From CAVTPD01 sp963736575 (GTDB lineage: Bacteria > Bacteroidota > Bacteroidia > Cytophagales > JAAEPT01), in the NCBI GenBank assembly GCA_963736575.1, contig CAVTPD010000001.1, positions 1,116,001-1,180,000 on the forward strand: 64,000 bases of DNA, written 5' to 3'. The notes under the pieces were generated by a model. The model was not told the DNA's origin. It did no database searches and was given only the letters and a program-made list of their open reading frames with translations. The translations under genes and the position numbers were made by a program. Below, one piece after another: positions 39,733-48,579 of this stretch; position 1 is the first letter of the stretch; the number at the start of each line of letters is the position of its first letter.

Positions 39733-42153
39733 TTAGGCACTTTTACCACTAAAAAAATACCTGAAAGTCACTACTAAATTTCTGGCAGGTTCTGGGATGT
39801 TGGCCAAACGGTAGCGGCTTAGGTTATTGAAATAATATTGGTTGCTTAAGTTCTGAACGGTAAACTTCAATTGAGCTTTTTCTTGTTGTTTTCCGAAAGA
39901 AAGAACCGATACAAATTTTAATAGTTGGTACCCTGGTGTTGTACGTTCATTGATTTCTACACGGTTTTGTGCCGAAGTAAAGGTGTACGTCAATCGATTG
40001 GTCCATTTTCTAACCGTTTTGTTTTTCAGCTGAAAACTGTGTTCCGCAAATAAAGAAGTAGAAAAAGGAGGGATGAAAGGCAAAGGTCTGTTTTTGTCTA
40101 GATTGGTAGCAATTACCAATTCTCCGGTTGTTCCTAAGGTAATTTGTTTAGAAAGATGATAATGCAACAAATATTCCCCTCTGTAATGTAGCGCACGTGA
40201 TTCTACGTATTGGTACAATTGTCCGCCGCTGGGGTAAGGGTAAAAGTTGTCGTTAATGGTTTCTCCTGCAAATCTAGATTCCGGACGTAAATAAATGTAG
40301 TTGCTAAAATAATTAAAGAACCCATTCAATTCGGTATGGAAACGTTGATTCTCTTGATTTAAAGCAAGGTCAAACTGATAACCTTCTTCGGGATTTAAAT
40401 TAGGATTTCCTTTTTCAAACCGAAAAGCAGCCGTGTGTGAACCGTTGGAAGCCAGTTCTGCAATGTTAGGTGTTCGGAAAGATTTTCCAGCGTTCAGTTT
40501 TAGATTCCATTCGTCTGTAATTAGATAAGAATAACCTAATCCGGCAGCGTAATTAACAAACGTTCGGTTGATTTCCGGCGAACGTTCTACAATGCCAATA
40601 ATTTGCTGGTCTTGATAAAAAGAACGTTCTGTTTTTGGACTGTTTAGACTAGCTCCTTGCAAACGTAAACCAAAATTTACAATAGATTTTTCGCTAATGC
40701 TTCGGCTAAATAAACTGTACGCACCAAACTGGCTGGCCGTGTACGCAGGGATAATAAACTCATAACCACCAATCTGGTTTACTTGGGTTTGCGTTTGTAA
40801 ACCATAAATAACATCCCATTTGCTTTCTGCTTTATTGTGTAAACGGAAATTTAAACTGGCCGTTTGCAATTTTAAATCGGTAGATAGGGTTTGCGAAGGA
40901 TCTATGAAAATACCGTGGTTGTGGGGTTTGCTGTTTTCTTGTCGGTGGTTGTACTGGTAGCCGGCATCTAATTCCGCCCAACGATTAAAAAGCGTAAAGC
41001 TATTGTTGCTAATAATTTTGGTGTGTGCTGTTTCCTGATTCGGTAGGTCAATATTCCAGTGATTGCCGTCGTCATTTAAAGAATAACTTTGCGGAATTCC
41101 TGTACCACCTGGGAAAATCCCTACTTTCTGTTGAAAATGGGAAATAGTAACCGTACTGAAACCCCAATCTCTACTAATGCCGGCTGTTAATGAAAGGGAA
41201 GCGTCTTCACCCGCCGTGTTTTTTAGAATCCCATTTTCAATAGGGAAAACAAAACCTTTATAAGTGTATTGGCTGGCCGGAACTTTGTAATCCTGGTATT
41301 TTTGCCCCGAAAGAGAAACCCGCAGTAGGTTATTATTTCGGTTGATTTTTACTTTACCAAAAGCACCCGCCGTGTTGTTCACCGAACGGTAAATTAAACC
41401 CGCGTCTCCTTCATACTGGTTTTCGGTAGCAAAAGAAGGACGTTTAATATTTATAACACCGCCCAAACCATCTGAGCCGTACATCAAAGCTCCAGGGCCC
41501 TTTATGATTTCAACTTGTTCAGGGTCGTAGGGACTAATTTCCAAGCCATGGTCCGCGCCCCATTGTTGCCCTTCTTGTTTAATACCGTTATCGTTTACAA
41601 TTATTCGGTTCCCGGAAAAACCGCGGATAACAGGTTTAGAAATTCCAACCCCTGTATTTATAGACCGAACACCTTGTACGCCCTCAATACCTTCTGTAAA
41701 GGTTGCGGCACCACTTTCTAATCGTTCTTCTTCCGTAACAACGGTGTGGTTTAAAGAAGCTTCTTTTTCCCCTTTTTTAAACGAACTAGTTTCAATGGTT
41801 ACTTCATGCAGTTCGTTTATGTGTTCTTCTAACGTTATTCCAACAGAAGTATCGCTTAAGGCATTTACAGTAAAGTCATACGCATGAAAACCTACAGAAG
41901 AAACATGTACATGGTATTCTCCTTTTTTAAGCGGAAAAGTAAATTGGCCATTTATGTCGGATATTTTCTTAGCACCCGTTTCATGAATTTCAATGATGGC
42001 TCCTGGTATAGGAACTTTTTGTTGGTCAATTATTTGACCACTTAATTGTACTTGGGCCCAAGTAATTGTGCTAAACAAAAGGCATAAAACAAGTAAAACA
42101 GGCTTATTATAGCCTGTTTTATAAGGTAAAAAGATGTTTTTTAATTTTTTCAA
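39733..42153 (-). CDS. TonB-dependent outer-membrane receptor
   Basis: 806 residues: signal peptide (PVLLVLCLLFSTITWAQ), carboxypeptidase-like domain (VQLSGQIIDQQKVPIPGAII), plug (VRSINTGVGISKPVIRGFSG, GPGALMYGSDGLGGVINI) and beta-barrel ending in aromatic FRYFFSGKSA. His-rich stretches (QYNHRQENSKPHNHG) occur in an extracellular region. The downstream position in an operon with a His-rich lipoprotein, divergent from a Fur/Zur-type regulator, suggests metal, probably zinc, uptake. Intact. Confidence 0.9.
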   Translation of the reverse strand: MKKLKNIFLPYKTGYNKPVLLVLCLLFSTITWAQVQLSGQIIDQQKVPIPGAIIEIHETGAKKISDINGQFTFPLKKGEYHVHVSSVGFHAYDFTVNALSDTSVGITLEEHINELHEVTIETSSFKKGEKEASLNHTVVTEEERLESGAATFTEGIEGVQGVRSINTGVGISKPVIRGFSGNRIIVNDNGIKQEGQQWGADHGLEISPYDPEQVEIIKGPGALMYGSDGLGGVINIKRPSFATENQYEGDAGLIYRSVNNTAGAFGKVKINRNNNLLRVSLSGQKYQDYKVPASQYTYKGFVFPIENGILKNTAGEDASLSLTAGISRDWGFSTVTISHFQQKVGIFPGGTGIPQSYSLNDDGNHWNIDLPNQETAHTKIISNNSFTLFNRWAELDAGYQYNHRQENSKPHNHGIFIDPSQTLSTDLKLQTASLNFRLHNKAESKWDVIYGLQTQTQVNQIGGYEFIIPAYTASQFGAYSLFSRSISEKSIVNFGLRLQGASLNSPKTERSFYQDQQIIGIVERSPEINRTFVNYAAGLGYSYLITDEWNLKLNAGKSFRTPNIAELASNGSHTAAFRFEKGNPNLNPEEGYQFDLALNQENQRFHTELNGFFNYFSNYIYLRPESRFAGETINDNFYPYPSGGQLYQYVESRALHYRGEYLLHYHLSKQITLGTTGELVIATNLDKNRPLPFIPPFSTSLFAEHSFQLKNKTVRKWTNRLTYTFTSAQNRVEINERTTPGYQLLKFVSVLSFGKQQEKAQLKFTVQNLSNQYYFNNLSRYRLANIPEPARNLVVTFRYFFSGKSA

Positions 42154-42191
42154 ACCGAAGAAGTCAAAGTTAACTCAATTTGTGCTTAAGT

Positions 42192-42671
42192 TTAGTGTTC
42201 TTCGCCTTCATGTTCTTCATGAATATCAAAAGCATAGATCACTTCTGTACTTCCACTTTCTTCATCTAAAATCATGATTTCTAAATGATATTCACCTTCA
42301 GCCGTATTTTCAGAAATAGCTTGGTTGTAAACCGTTACTTCTCCTTCCGTATTTCCTAATTCAATTACGTTCGTGTAGGCCAAGGTATCTTTTTTTACTT
42401 CTGCTAAAAGCTTCGCATGTTCATGTTGGTGTCCATCAAAATTATTGTGTATTTCTACTTTTAGCTGTGTAGTTTTTATTTTTGATAAATAAGAGAGGTC
42501 TACTTTAAGGTATTCTCCCGTATGGATAACGGCTTCTTCACCGCTTTCTGTAATGGTCTCTCCATTTATAACTAATTTTGTTACCGTGATTTCAGATTGT
42601 AGACTATCTTCTTTCTTTGAACAAGACAATAGAATAGGCAACAATAGACTTAATAAGAAAATGTTTTTCAT
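42192..42671 (-). CDS. DUF4625-like His-rich lipoprotein
   Basis: About 159 residues from the ATG at 42671 (the frame is open upstream to 42779). The lipoprotein signal is IFLLSLLLPILLSC with lipobox LLSC. An Ig-like beta domain follows, with a histidine cluster in NNFDGHQHEHAKL and a HEEHEGEEH tail. Such proteins occur with TonB receptors in Bacteroidota metal loci. It may bind zinc at the outer membrane and pass it to the receptor. This is inference from context. Confidence 0.75.
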   Translation of the reverse strand: MKNIFLLSLLLPILLSCSKKEDSLQSEITVTKLVINGETITESGEEAVIHTGEYLKVDLSYLSKIKTTQLKVEIHNNFDGHQHEHAKLLAEVKKDTLAYTNVIELGNTEGEVTVYNQAISENTAEGEYHLEIMILDEESGSTEVIYAFDIHEEHEGEEH

Positions 42672-42688
42672 TGTTAAATAATTTTCTT

Positions 42689-42696
42689 CAAATTTA
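42689..42696 (-). promoter_or_regulatory. -7 element for the lipoprotein/TonB receptor operon
   Basis: On the minus strand TAAATTTG is an exact TAnnTTTG match 18 bases from the lipoprotein ATG, directly downstream of the palindrome at 42703-42717. Confidence 0.6.
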
Positions 42697-42702
42697 TACA
42701 AA

Positions 42703-42717
42703 TGCAACTGTGTTGCA
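42703..42717. promoter_or_regulatory. predicted Zur/Fur-type operator
   Basis: TGCAAC-TGT-GTTGCA is a perfect 6-bp inverted repeat with a 3-base spacer. It lies in the 55-base divergent gap between a Fur-family regulator gene and a metal-uptake operon, overlapping the -33 region of the latter. Confidence 0.7.
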
Positions 42718-42726
42718 AATAAAAGA

Positions 42727-43143
42727 ATGGAAAATTTTAAAGAAATTTTAAAAGCGAAGAAAATGAAAGCAACGCCCATTAGAATGGAGCTGTTGCGTGT
42801 ATTTCATGAAAACGATTTTGCACTTTCACATACTGAACTAGAGGAGCTGATGCAAGAGGAGGGAGATCGTGTAACTATTTACCGGTCTATTAACGCCTTT
42901 GAAGAAAAAGGAATTATTCACAAAGCAGCTTCAGAGAATGGTGCAGCAAAGTATGCTTTATGTGCATCTTCGTGTACAGAAAACCATCATCACGACGATC
43001 ATGTACATTTTACTTGTAAGATATGCCAAAAAACATTTTGTTGGTACGATGCTAAAATCCCAAATATTTCTGTTCCTGCGGGTTACCAAATGGATAGCTT
43101 AAAGGTATTACTTAGTGGAATATGTAAAGATTGTAATAAATGA
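42727..43143 (+). CDS. Fur family metalloregulator, Zur-like
   Basis: 138 residues. A winged-helix N-terminus (KMKATPIRMELLRVF, GDRVTIYRSINAFEEKGII) and a metal-binding C-terminus with HHHDDHVHFTCKICQKTFC and GICKDC, which provide the structural zinc Cys4 set and a histidine-rich sensing site. It is divergent from the TonB receptor operon, with a palindromic operator between them. It probably represses zinc uptake when zinc is replete and itself. Zur is preferred over Fur because of the context. Confidence 0.85.
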   Translation: MENFKEILKAKKMKATPIRMELLRVFHENDFALSHTELEELMQEEGDRVTIYRSINAFEEKGIIHKAASENGAAKYALCASSCTENHHHDDHVHFTCKICQKTFCWYDAKIPNISVPAGYQMDSLKVLLSGICKDCNK

Positions 43144-43246
43144 ACTACGTATCTACGTATTTTATACTAGAAAAAAGCTTGTTTAAACTTTCATATTCCG
43201 TTGATTTTAACTTCTTTGCAATCAAATTTATTACCAACTAACAATC

Positions 43247-44296
43247 ATGAAAAACAAATTACTATTTCTAACTACTTTATTTACGGTAGTCTTTGCTATA
43301 GCTTTTACAAGCTGTAAGAAAAAAAATGATGATGACATAACAAATCCAGATGGTGGTGTTATAGACACTACCGTGGTAGATACTTCTTCTGATTTCACCT
43401 CTTTATATGATGTTATTATACAGGCAGATACTTTTGACTTATTGGTTGAAGCGGTACAAAAAGCGGGTTTAGTAGAGACGTTAAAACAACAGACAGGCGC
43501 GTATACTATATTTTTGCCTACAGATGCTGCCATTACGGCCTATTTAAATAGTAATGAAGTTACTTCAATCCCAGATGCGGTATTATTGTATCATGTATTA
43601 GGGAATAAAATTTTAAAATCTGCTGATTTTGGGGCATATCAAACTACTATGTCTGATTGCAACGGAATGTTAAGTTTATACATTAGTACGCAAGACAGTT
43701 TAAATGGCGAAGCTGCGATTGTTAAAAAAGATGTGGAAGCAGACAATGGTGTAATCCATGTAATTGATGCGGTTTTAGAGTTACCAAGTGTAATGACTTT
43801 TATTAAAATAGACCCTGAGGTGAAATTGTATTATGAAGGGATTAAATATTTTGACGAAGTTAAAGCTGATGGGTATTCACTTTCTGATGAATTAATGGAC
43901 GAGGAAATGAAGTATACTGTTTTTGCCCCTGTTAATGAAGGAGTAACAACATTTCTTAATAACTATTATTACAATGATACTCCTGCAGAAAGTTGGGAAG
44001 AGTATCAAGGAACAATGAGGGTATTAGATTTTCATATATCTGATACAATTATTGTGAAAGCACAATTTCAGAAAGGAACTGAGTTGTATAGATCAGGTAG
44101 TTATTTTAATGATACATATCTTGATATAGTAGAGGTTACTCCAAATACTATAATTACTGGCGAATTTGATAATGGCGAAGGCTGGTCAAATTTAACAACT
44201 ACTAATTATCTATCTGGTGATATTAGAGCTTGTAATGGTGTTTTACATAGAGTTGATGCTGTTTTATATGAAGATTACTCACAAGTAAATTTCTAA
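43247..44296 (+). CDS. fasciclin-domain lipoprotein
   Basis: 349 residues with a lipoprotein signal (LLFLTTLFTVVFAIAFTSC) and two fasciclin (FAS1) domains. The first has LKQQTGAYTIFLPTDAAITA and ADNGVIHVIDAVL; the second has YTVFAPVNEGVTTFL and ACNGVLHRVDAVL. FAS1 proteins mediate adhesion at the cell surface. Its spacing from the zinc locus suggests an independent gene, ending at a strong terminator. Confidence 0.9.
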   Translation: MKNKLLFLTTLFTVVFAIAFTSCKKKNDDDITNPDGGVIDTTVVDTSSDFTSLYDVIIQADTFDLLVEAVQKAGLVETLKQQTGAYTIFLPTDAAITAYLNSNEVTSIPDAVLLYHVLGNKILKSADFGAYQTTMSDCNGMLSLYISTQDSLNGEAAIVKKDVEADNGVIHVIDAVLELPSVMTFIKIDPEVKLYYEGIKYFDEVKADGYSLSDELMDEEMKYTVFAPVNEGVTTFLNNYYYNDTPAESWEEYQGTMRVLDFHISDTIIVKAQFQKGTELYRSGSYFNDTYLDIVEVTPNTIITGEFDNGEGWSNLTTTNYLSGDIRACNGVLHRVDAVLYEDYSQVNF

Positions 44297-44341
44297 AATA
44301 AGGAAGCTGATATTTTTTAAATAAAAAGATGTTTGAATCAA

Positions 44342-44377
44342 AACCGTTAACATTAATTAATGTTAACGGTTTTTTTA
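44342..44377 (+). terminator. intrinsic terminator of the fasciclin gene
   Basis: AACCGTTAACATTA and TAATGTTAACGGTT form a long perfect stem followed by T residues. Confidence 0.85.
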
Positions 44378-44510
44378 TCTGTAACATTTTTAGAAAATGG
44401 TTTTAGCTGAAGTCTATTACGCTTATTATAATTTGAGCAGAATACCTAAAACCCTTTTCTTTTTATAGATTACTAGCTTAGTATAAGTGACTTGTTTGTG
44501 AATGAAAAAT

Positions 44511-44548
44511 AAAAAAAGCCCGTGAAAGGACATCTTTCACGGGCTTTA
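44511..44548 (-). terminator. intrinsic terminator of ilvB-ilvM-like operon
   Basis: On the minus strand AAAGCCCGTGAAAG and CTTTCACGGGCTTT form a 14-bp stem followed by seven T. Confidence 0.85.
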
Positions 44549-44572
44549 ACTTTTTATATGCAAGTAATAGAA

Positions 44573-44806
44573 TTAAGACAATTTCTCTACATCTAGAATA
44601 TCGGTAATACGCATTAAGTTTTTATAAATTCTGGAAGCATCTGCTTCGTCAATTTCAAACTCAAGTACGCAATTGCCAAATTCGCCGTCACGTTCGTAAG
44701 TTAATTTGTCAATGCAAAGACCTCTTTTTCGGATGGGCATGATAATTCTATCAATTACCTCCGGAGTGTGATTACATCTTATTTTCCAAAAATTTTGAGT
44801 TTTCAT
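44573..44806 (-). CDS. short ACT-domain acetolactate synthase regulatory subunit (IlvM-like)
   Basis: 77 residues from ATG at 44806. It is one ACT domain (MKTQNFWKIRCNHTPEVIDR, IIMPIRKRGLCIDKLTYERD). It begins inside the 3' end of ilvB, so the two overlap by 35 bases. Flavobacterial IlvN is often near 170 residues, so this resembles the short IlvM form of E. coli. It may confer branched-chain amino acid feedback on IlvB. Truncation is not indicated, since the ACT domain is complete. Confidence 0.8.
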   Translation of the reverse strand: MKTQNFWKIRCNHTPEVIDRIIMPIRKRGLCIDKLTYERDGEFGNCVLEFEIDEADASRIYKNLMRITDILDVEKLS

Positions 44807-46529
44807 TGTTCGAGTTTTCTTCTGTTGAAATTTCTTCTGGTTTAAAATCAGGATAATAAATGGTATCACTTAAGCTTGTCCCTGGTGCTACCATTGGGTA
44901 AACGTTGTCTTCTTTCATCACTTGTGCATGAAGTAAGAACGGTCCCTCTGATTTTATAGCTTGCTTCATAGCGGCTTTAAAATCGTCTGTGTTGTCTACC
45001 GATACACATTCTATTCCGTAAGCTTTGGCTAGTTTTATATAATCTGGGTTTAATAAATTTACACCCGAGTAGTTCTTCTCGTAAAACTGTTCTTGCCACT
45101 GGCGAACCATGCCTAAATAGTTGTTATCCAACAAAAGGATTTTTACAGGCCAGTTTTCTTGTCGTAACGTAATTAGCTCCTGAATATTCATTTGGAAAGA
45201 ACCATCACCACTAACACACCAAACTTGTTTGTGCGGTTGTGCAGCTTGCGCCCCCATAGCAGCCGGTAATCCAAAGCCCATAGAACCTAAACCACCCGAA
45301 GTTATAAAACAATTCGGTTTCAGTTTGGTTAAATATTGCCCCGCCCACATTTGGTGCTGGCCAACATCTGTGGCAACAATAATGTTATCACCGTTTTCTT
45401 TGTTCAGAATATCTAAAGCTGTAGTCATAGTAAAGTTACTAGGATCTGCAGGTTTTAAAGGATATTCCATTCTTCGGTTTTCTAACCATTTAATCCAAGC
45501 TTCTCTTTTTACTTTATTGGCTTTCGTTACCGTGTTGGGTAAACCTCTTAATAAAGTCTTAAGGTCAGCATGAATAAATACGTTTGTAGGTATATTTTTA
45601 GACCCTTCGCTTTCGTCAATATCTACATGAATGATTTTAGCGTTAGGGGCAAATTCGGCTAGTTTACCCGTAATACGGTCATCAAAACGAATACCTAAGG
45701 CAATAATTAAGTCGGTTTCTTGAACCGCATCATTAGCGTATTTCATGCCGTGCATTCCTAACCAAGAGAAATAAAGCGGATTATCGTGCTCTAAAGCTCC
45801 TTTTCCTAAAATGGTAGAAATTGCCGGTATACGCTCCGTTTTAAGAAATGCTCTTAGTTCATTTTGTGCATTAGAAAGCAAAATACCATGTCCCGCAATA
45901 ACTAAAGGCTTCTCTGCCTTAGTCATAATGTTAATGGCTTTGTCGATCGCCGGTTGATGTGCGTTGTAAAAACGTTCGTATTCTGGTTTTTTAAAACTTG
46001 CTTCCCAATTATAAGCTACTTCAATTTCAGCGTTTTGAACGTCTTTAGGGATATCAATTAAAACTGGCCCGGGTCTTCCGTTAATCGCAATTTCATAAGC
46101 CTCACGGAAAATATCTTCTACTTTAGATAAATCTTTTAATAAGTACGTCTTCTTCGTAATAGGAAGACAAATTCCTGTCATGTCGGTTTCTTGGAAAGCA
46201 TCACTTCCTAATAAGTTGATAGCAACTTGCCCGGTAATAGCAATCATAGGAATAGAATCACCGTAAGCATCGGCAATACCCGTTACTAAGTTGGTAGCAC
46301 CTGGCCCCGAGGTTGCTAAACAAAATCCTGGTCGGTTTGGGAACGTGCGGGCGTAGCCTTGCGCAGCAAAAGCGGCTGCTTGTTCATGACGGACGAGGAC
46401 ACATTTTAATTTTGTGTTGGCCAATGCATCATAAATAGGTAGGACTTGACCACCTGGGTAAGCGAACAAATGATCTGCTTCCAGAAGTTCTAAAATCCTT
46501 ACAATGTACTCTGCTCCACGGATTTTCAC
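44772..46529 (-). CDS. ilvB: acetolactate synthase large subunit
   Basis: ThDP-dependent enzyme forming acetolactate or acetohydroxybutyrate, the first common step of branched-chain amino acid synthesis. 585 residues. The catalytic glutamate lies in VRHEQAAAFAAQGYAR. The ThDP-Mg site is GDGSFQMNIQELITLRQEN, with LGMVRQWQEQFYEKNYS following. The short acidic tail overlaps the downstream subunit. No ilvD or ilvC is adjacent. Intact. Confidence 0.95.
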   Translation of the reverse strand: MKIRGAEYIVRILELLEADHLFAYPGGQVLPIYDALANTKLKCVLVRHEQAAAFAAQGYARTFPNRPGFCLATSGPGATNLVTGIADAYGDSIPMIAITGQVAINLLGSDAFQETDMTGICLPITKKTYLLKDLSKVEDIFREAYEIAINGRPGPVLIDIPKDVQNAEIEVAYNWEASFKKPEYERFYNAHQPAIDKAINIMTKAEKPLVIAGHGILLSNAQNELRAFLKTERIPAISTILGKGALEHDNPLYFSWLGMHGMKYANDAVQETDLIIALGIRFDDRITGKLAEFAPNAKIIHVDIDESEGSKNIPTNVFIHADLKTLLRGLPNTVTKANKVKREAWIKWLENRRMEYPLKPADPSNFTMTTALDILNKENGDNIIVATDVGQHQMWAGQYLTKLKPNCFITSGGLGSMGFGLPAAMGAQAAQPHKQVWCVSGDGSFQMNIQELITLRQENWPVKILLLDNNYLGMVRQWQEQFYEKNYSGVNLLNPDYIKLAKAYGIECVSVDNTDDFKAAMKQAIKSEGPFLLHAQVMKEDNVYPMVAPGTSLSDTIYYPDFKPEEISTEENSNNENSKFLENKM

Positions 46530-46659
46530 GACAGATAAATGTTTAGTTGAAAATAGATTTTATAAGCAGGAGAGGCGTGCTGTTTTAAGTCAGTATTTTT
46601 CCCCATGCTTGTAACCAACAAATTTAAGAAAATTTCAGTGGCTACAAACCAAAATAACT

Positions 46660-46667
46660 TAGTTTTG
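46660..46667 (+). promoter_or_regulatory. -7 element for hisC
   Basis: TAGTTTTG matches TAnnTTTG exactly, 51 bases before the hisC ATG, predicting a leader of about 43 bases. Confidence 0.5.
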
Positions 46668-46717
46668 CAGCGCTTATAGATAAAGTATAGGCTAATTTAG
46701 ATATAGAAAAGCTATTC

Positions 46718-47764
46718 ATGTTTAGTTTAGAGAAGTTACTCAGAAATAATATTCGTTCCATAAAACCCTATTCTTCTGCCAGAGATGAATACTCGGGTAA
46801 GACAGGCGTTTTTTTAGATGCTAATGAAAACCCTTTAGGATCAGTAGGTTTAAGTGGATACAATCGTTATCCAGACCCTTATCAATCCGAATTAAAATCG
46901 GTAATTTCAGTATTAAAAAATATTGCTGCCGAACATATATTTCTAGGAAACGGGAGTGATGAACCCATTGATTTATTATTTAGAGCTTTTTGCGAACCTA
47001 GAATAGATAATGTAATTGTAACGCCACCAACTTACGGAATGTACCGAGTGTGTGCGGATATCAATGACATAGAAGTTAAAGAAGTTAACCTTACGGAAGA
47101 GTTTGAACTTCAGACTGAAAAAGTATTGTCGGCGGTAAACGAAAACACCAAACTAATTTGGTTGTGTTCGCCCAATAACCCAAGCGGAAATTTAATGCAA
47201 CGCGCTTCCGTAGAAAAGATTTTGAAAGAATTTAACGGAATTGTAGTGGTAGATGAGGCTTATATCGATTTTTCGGAAGAGCCAAGTTTTATCACTGAAT
47301 TGAAGAATTACCCTAATTTAGTAGTGCTTCAGACTTTTTCTAAAGCATGGGGATTAGCAGCTTTACGTTTAGGGATGGCTTTTGCTTCTGCTGAAATTGT
47401 GCAGGTATTAAGTAAAATTAAATACCCGTACAACATCAATTTGTCTACTCAAAAACTGGCCTTAGATGCTTTAAGAAAAGCAGAAGAGAAAGACCAGTTT
47501 GTAGAAGAGATCTTAAAAGAACGCGATAATTTAAAGGCTGAACTGTCAAAATTCTCGGCAGTAACTAAAATTTTTCCTTCAGAAGCCAATTTCTTACTGA
47601 TTAGAATTGATAATGCCCGCAAAATTTTTGACCAATTAATTGCTCAATTAGTCATTGTACGGGATAGATCTTCTGTGGTGCTTTGCAAAGATTGTTTGCG
47701 TATTACGGTAGGAACAAAAGATGAAAACAATACTTTGCTAAAAGAGTTGGGTAAAATTCTGTAA
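46718..47764 (+). CDS. hisC: histidinol-phosphate aminotransferase
   Basis: PLP-dependent class I/II aminotransferase of 348 residues acting in histidine synthesis. It has the opening SIKPYSSARDEYSGK, YNRYPDPYQSELKS, FLGNGSDEPIDLLFRAF, NNPSGNLM, PLP lysine in TFSKAWGLAALRLGMAF and CLRITVGTKDEN. It stands alone, away from other his genes, so a broad-specificity aromatic or imidazole role is possible. Confidence 0.9.
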   Translation: MFSLEKLLRNNIRSIKPYSSARDEYSGKTGVFLDANENPLGSVGLSGYNRYPDPYQSELKSVISVLKNIAAEHIFLGNGSDEPIDLLFRAFCEPRIDNVIVTPPTYGMYRVCADINDIEVKEVNLTEEFELQTEKVLSAVNENTKLIWLCSPNNPSGNLMQRASVEKILKEFNGIVVVDEAYIDFSEEPSFITELKNYPNLVVLQTFSKAWGLAALRLGMAFASAEIVQVLSKIKYPYNINLSTQKLALDALRKAEEKDQFVEEILKERDNLKAELSKFSAVTKIFPSEANFLLIRIDNARKIFDQLIAQLVIVRDRSSVVLCKDCLRITVGTKDENNTLLKELGKIL

Positions 47765-47881
47765 AAGGTGTTTTTTACAGAATTTTATTAAAGTGTTGTC
47801 GGGTAAATTACATCTTTGGAAAAATAATCGTTTGAGGAATTAATTTATTTCGAAAAATAATTCTGTTCAGATGAATTGTTG

Positions 47882-47889
47882 TAAATTTG
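47882..47889 (+). promoter_or_regulatory. -7 element for cysH
   Basis: TAAATTTG matches TAnnTTTG, 28 bases before the cysH ATG. The leader carries an AGGAGGG, unusual for this phylum, 6 bases before the start. Confidence 0.55.
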
Positions 47890-47917
47890 TAGCTCGAACA
47901 ACTGAAAGGAGGGCAAG

Positions 47918-48577
47918 ATGGATTTTGAAGGCATAAAAAATCAAATACATAAGTACCAGGACGAAGGAAAGAAGTTGTTTACATCCTCTTCATTCCAGAC
48001 ACACAGTATTGTTCTGTTGCACATCCTAAGCCGAATTGATAAAAGCATTCCTATCTATTTTATGAACACGGGTTACCACTTTGCGGAAACCGTTCAGTTT
48101 AGAGATGATATTGCCGAACGATTTGGACTAAACGTGATTGATGTTTTTCCGGAAACACCAAAGTCACTTCAAAAAGATATACATGGGCGTTTGTTATTCA
48201 CGTCTGATCCCGATTATTGCTGCCATTTAAACAAAGTTCTTCCAATGGATTCTCTTTTAAGAGAGTATGATGTATGGATTAACGGCGTTCGTGGTGACCA
48301 AAGCGCTGTGCGTAAAGCCATGAAGGTAGAACAAGAAGCACCGCATGGCACGGTACGTTTCCACCCTATGTTGGATTGGAACAGCAAAATGATTTACCAA
48401 TACCGAAAAGAGCACGATCTGCCAGAGCACAAATTAGATGTGCAAGGGTATATGAGTATCGGTTGTGAACCATGTACACGTAAATTTGATCTTGAAATGC
48501 AAGAGAGAGAAGCGCGTTGGTTTGGTATGAATAAGACAGAATGTGGGTTACATACACAGTTAATAGATAAGAAATAG
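47918..48577 (+). CDS. cysH: phosphoadenylyl/adenylyl-sulfate reductase, CysH family
   Basis: 219 residues. The PP-loop-like N-terminal region starts KKLFTSSSFQTHSIVLLHI. The cysteine pattern DYCCHLNKV and later GCEPCT provides the four Cys of the Fe-S-cluster type (assimilatory APS/PAPS reductase), and the catalytic C-terminal ECGLH is present. It reduces activated sulfate to sulfite. The usual partners (cysDN, cysI) are not visible here. It is followed two bases later by an epimerase. Confidence 0.88.
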   Translation: MDFEGIKNQIHKYQDEGKKLFTSSSFQTHSIVLLHILSRIDKSIPIYFMNTGYHFAETVQFRDDIAERFGLNVIDVFPETPKSLQKDIHGRLLFTSDPDYCCHLNKVLPMDSLLREYDVWINGVRGDQSAVRKAMKVEQEAPHGTVRFHPMLDWNSKMIYQYRKEHDLPEHKLDVQGYMSIGCEPCTRKFDLEMQEREARWFGMNKTECGLHTQLIDKK

Positions 48578-48579
48578 GT

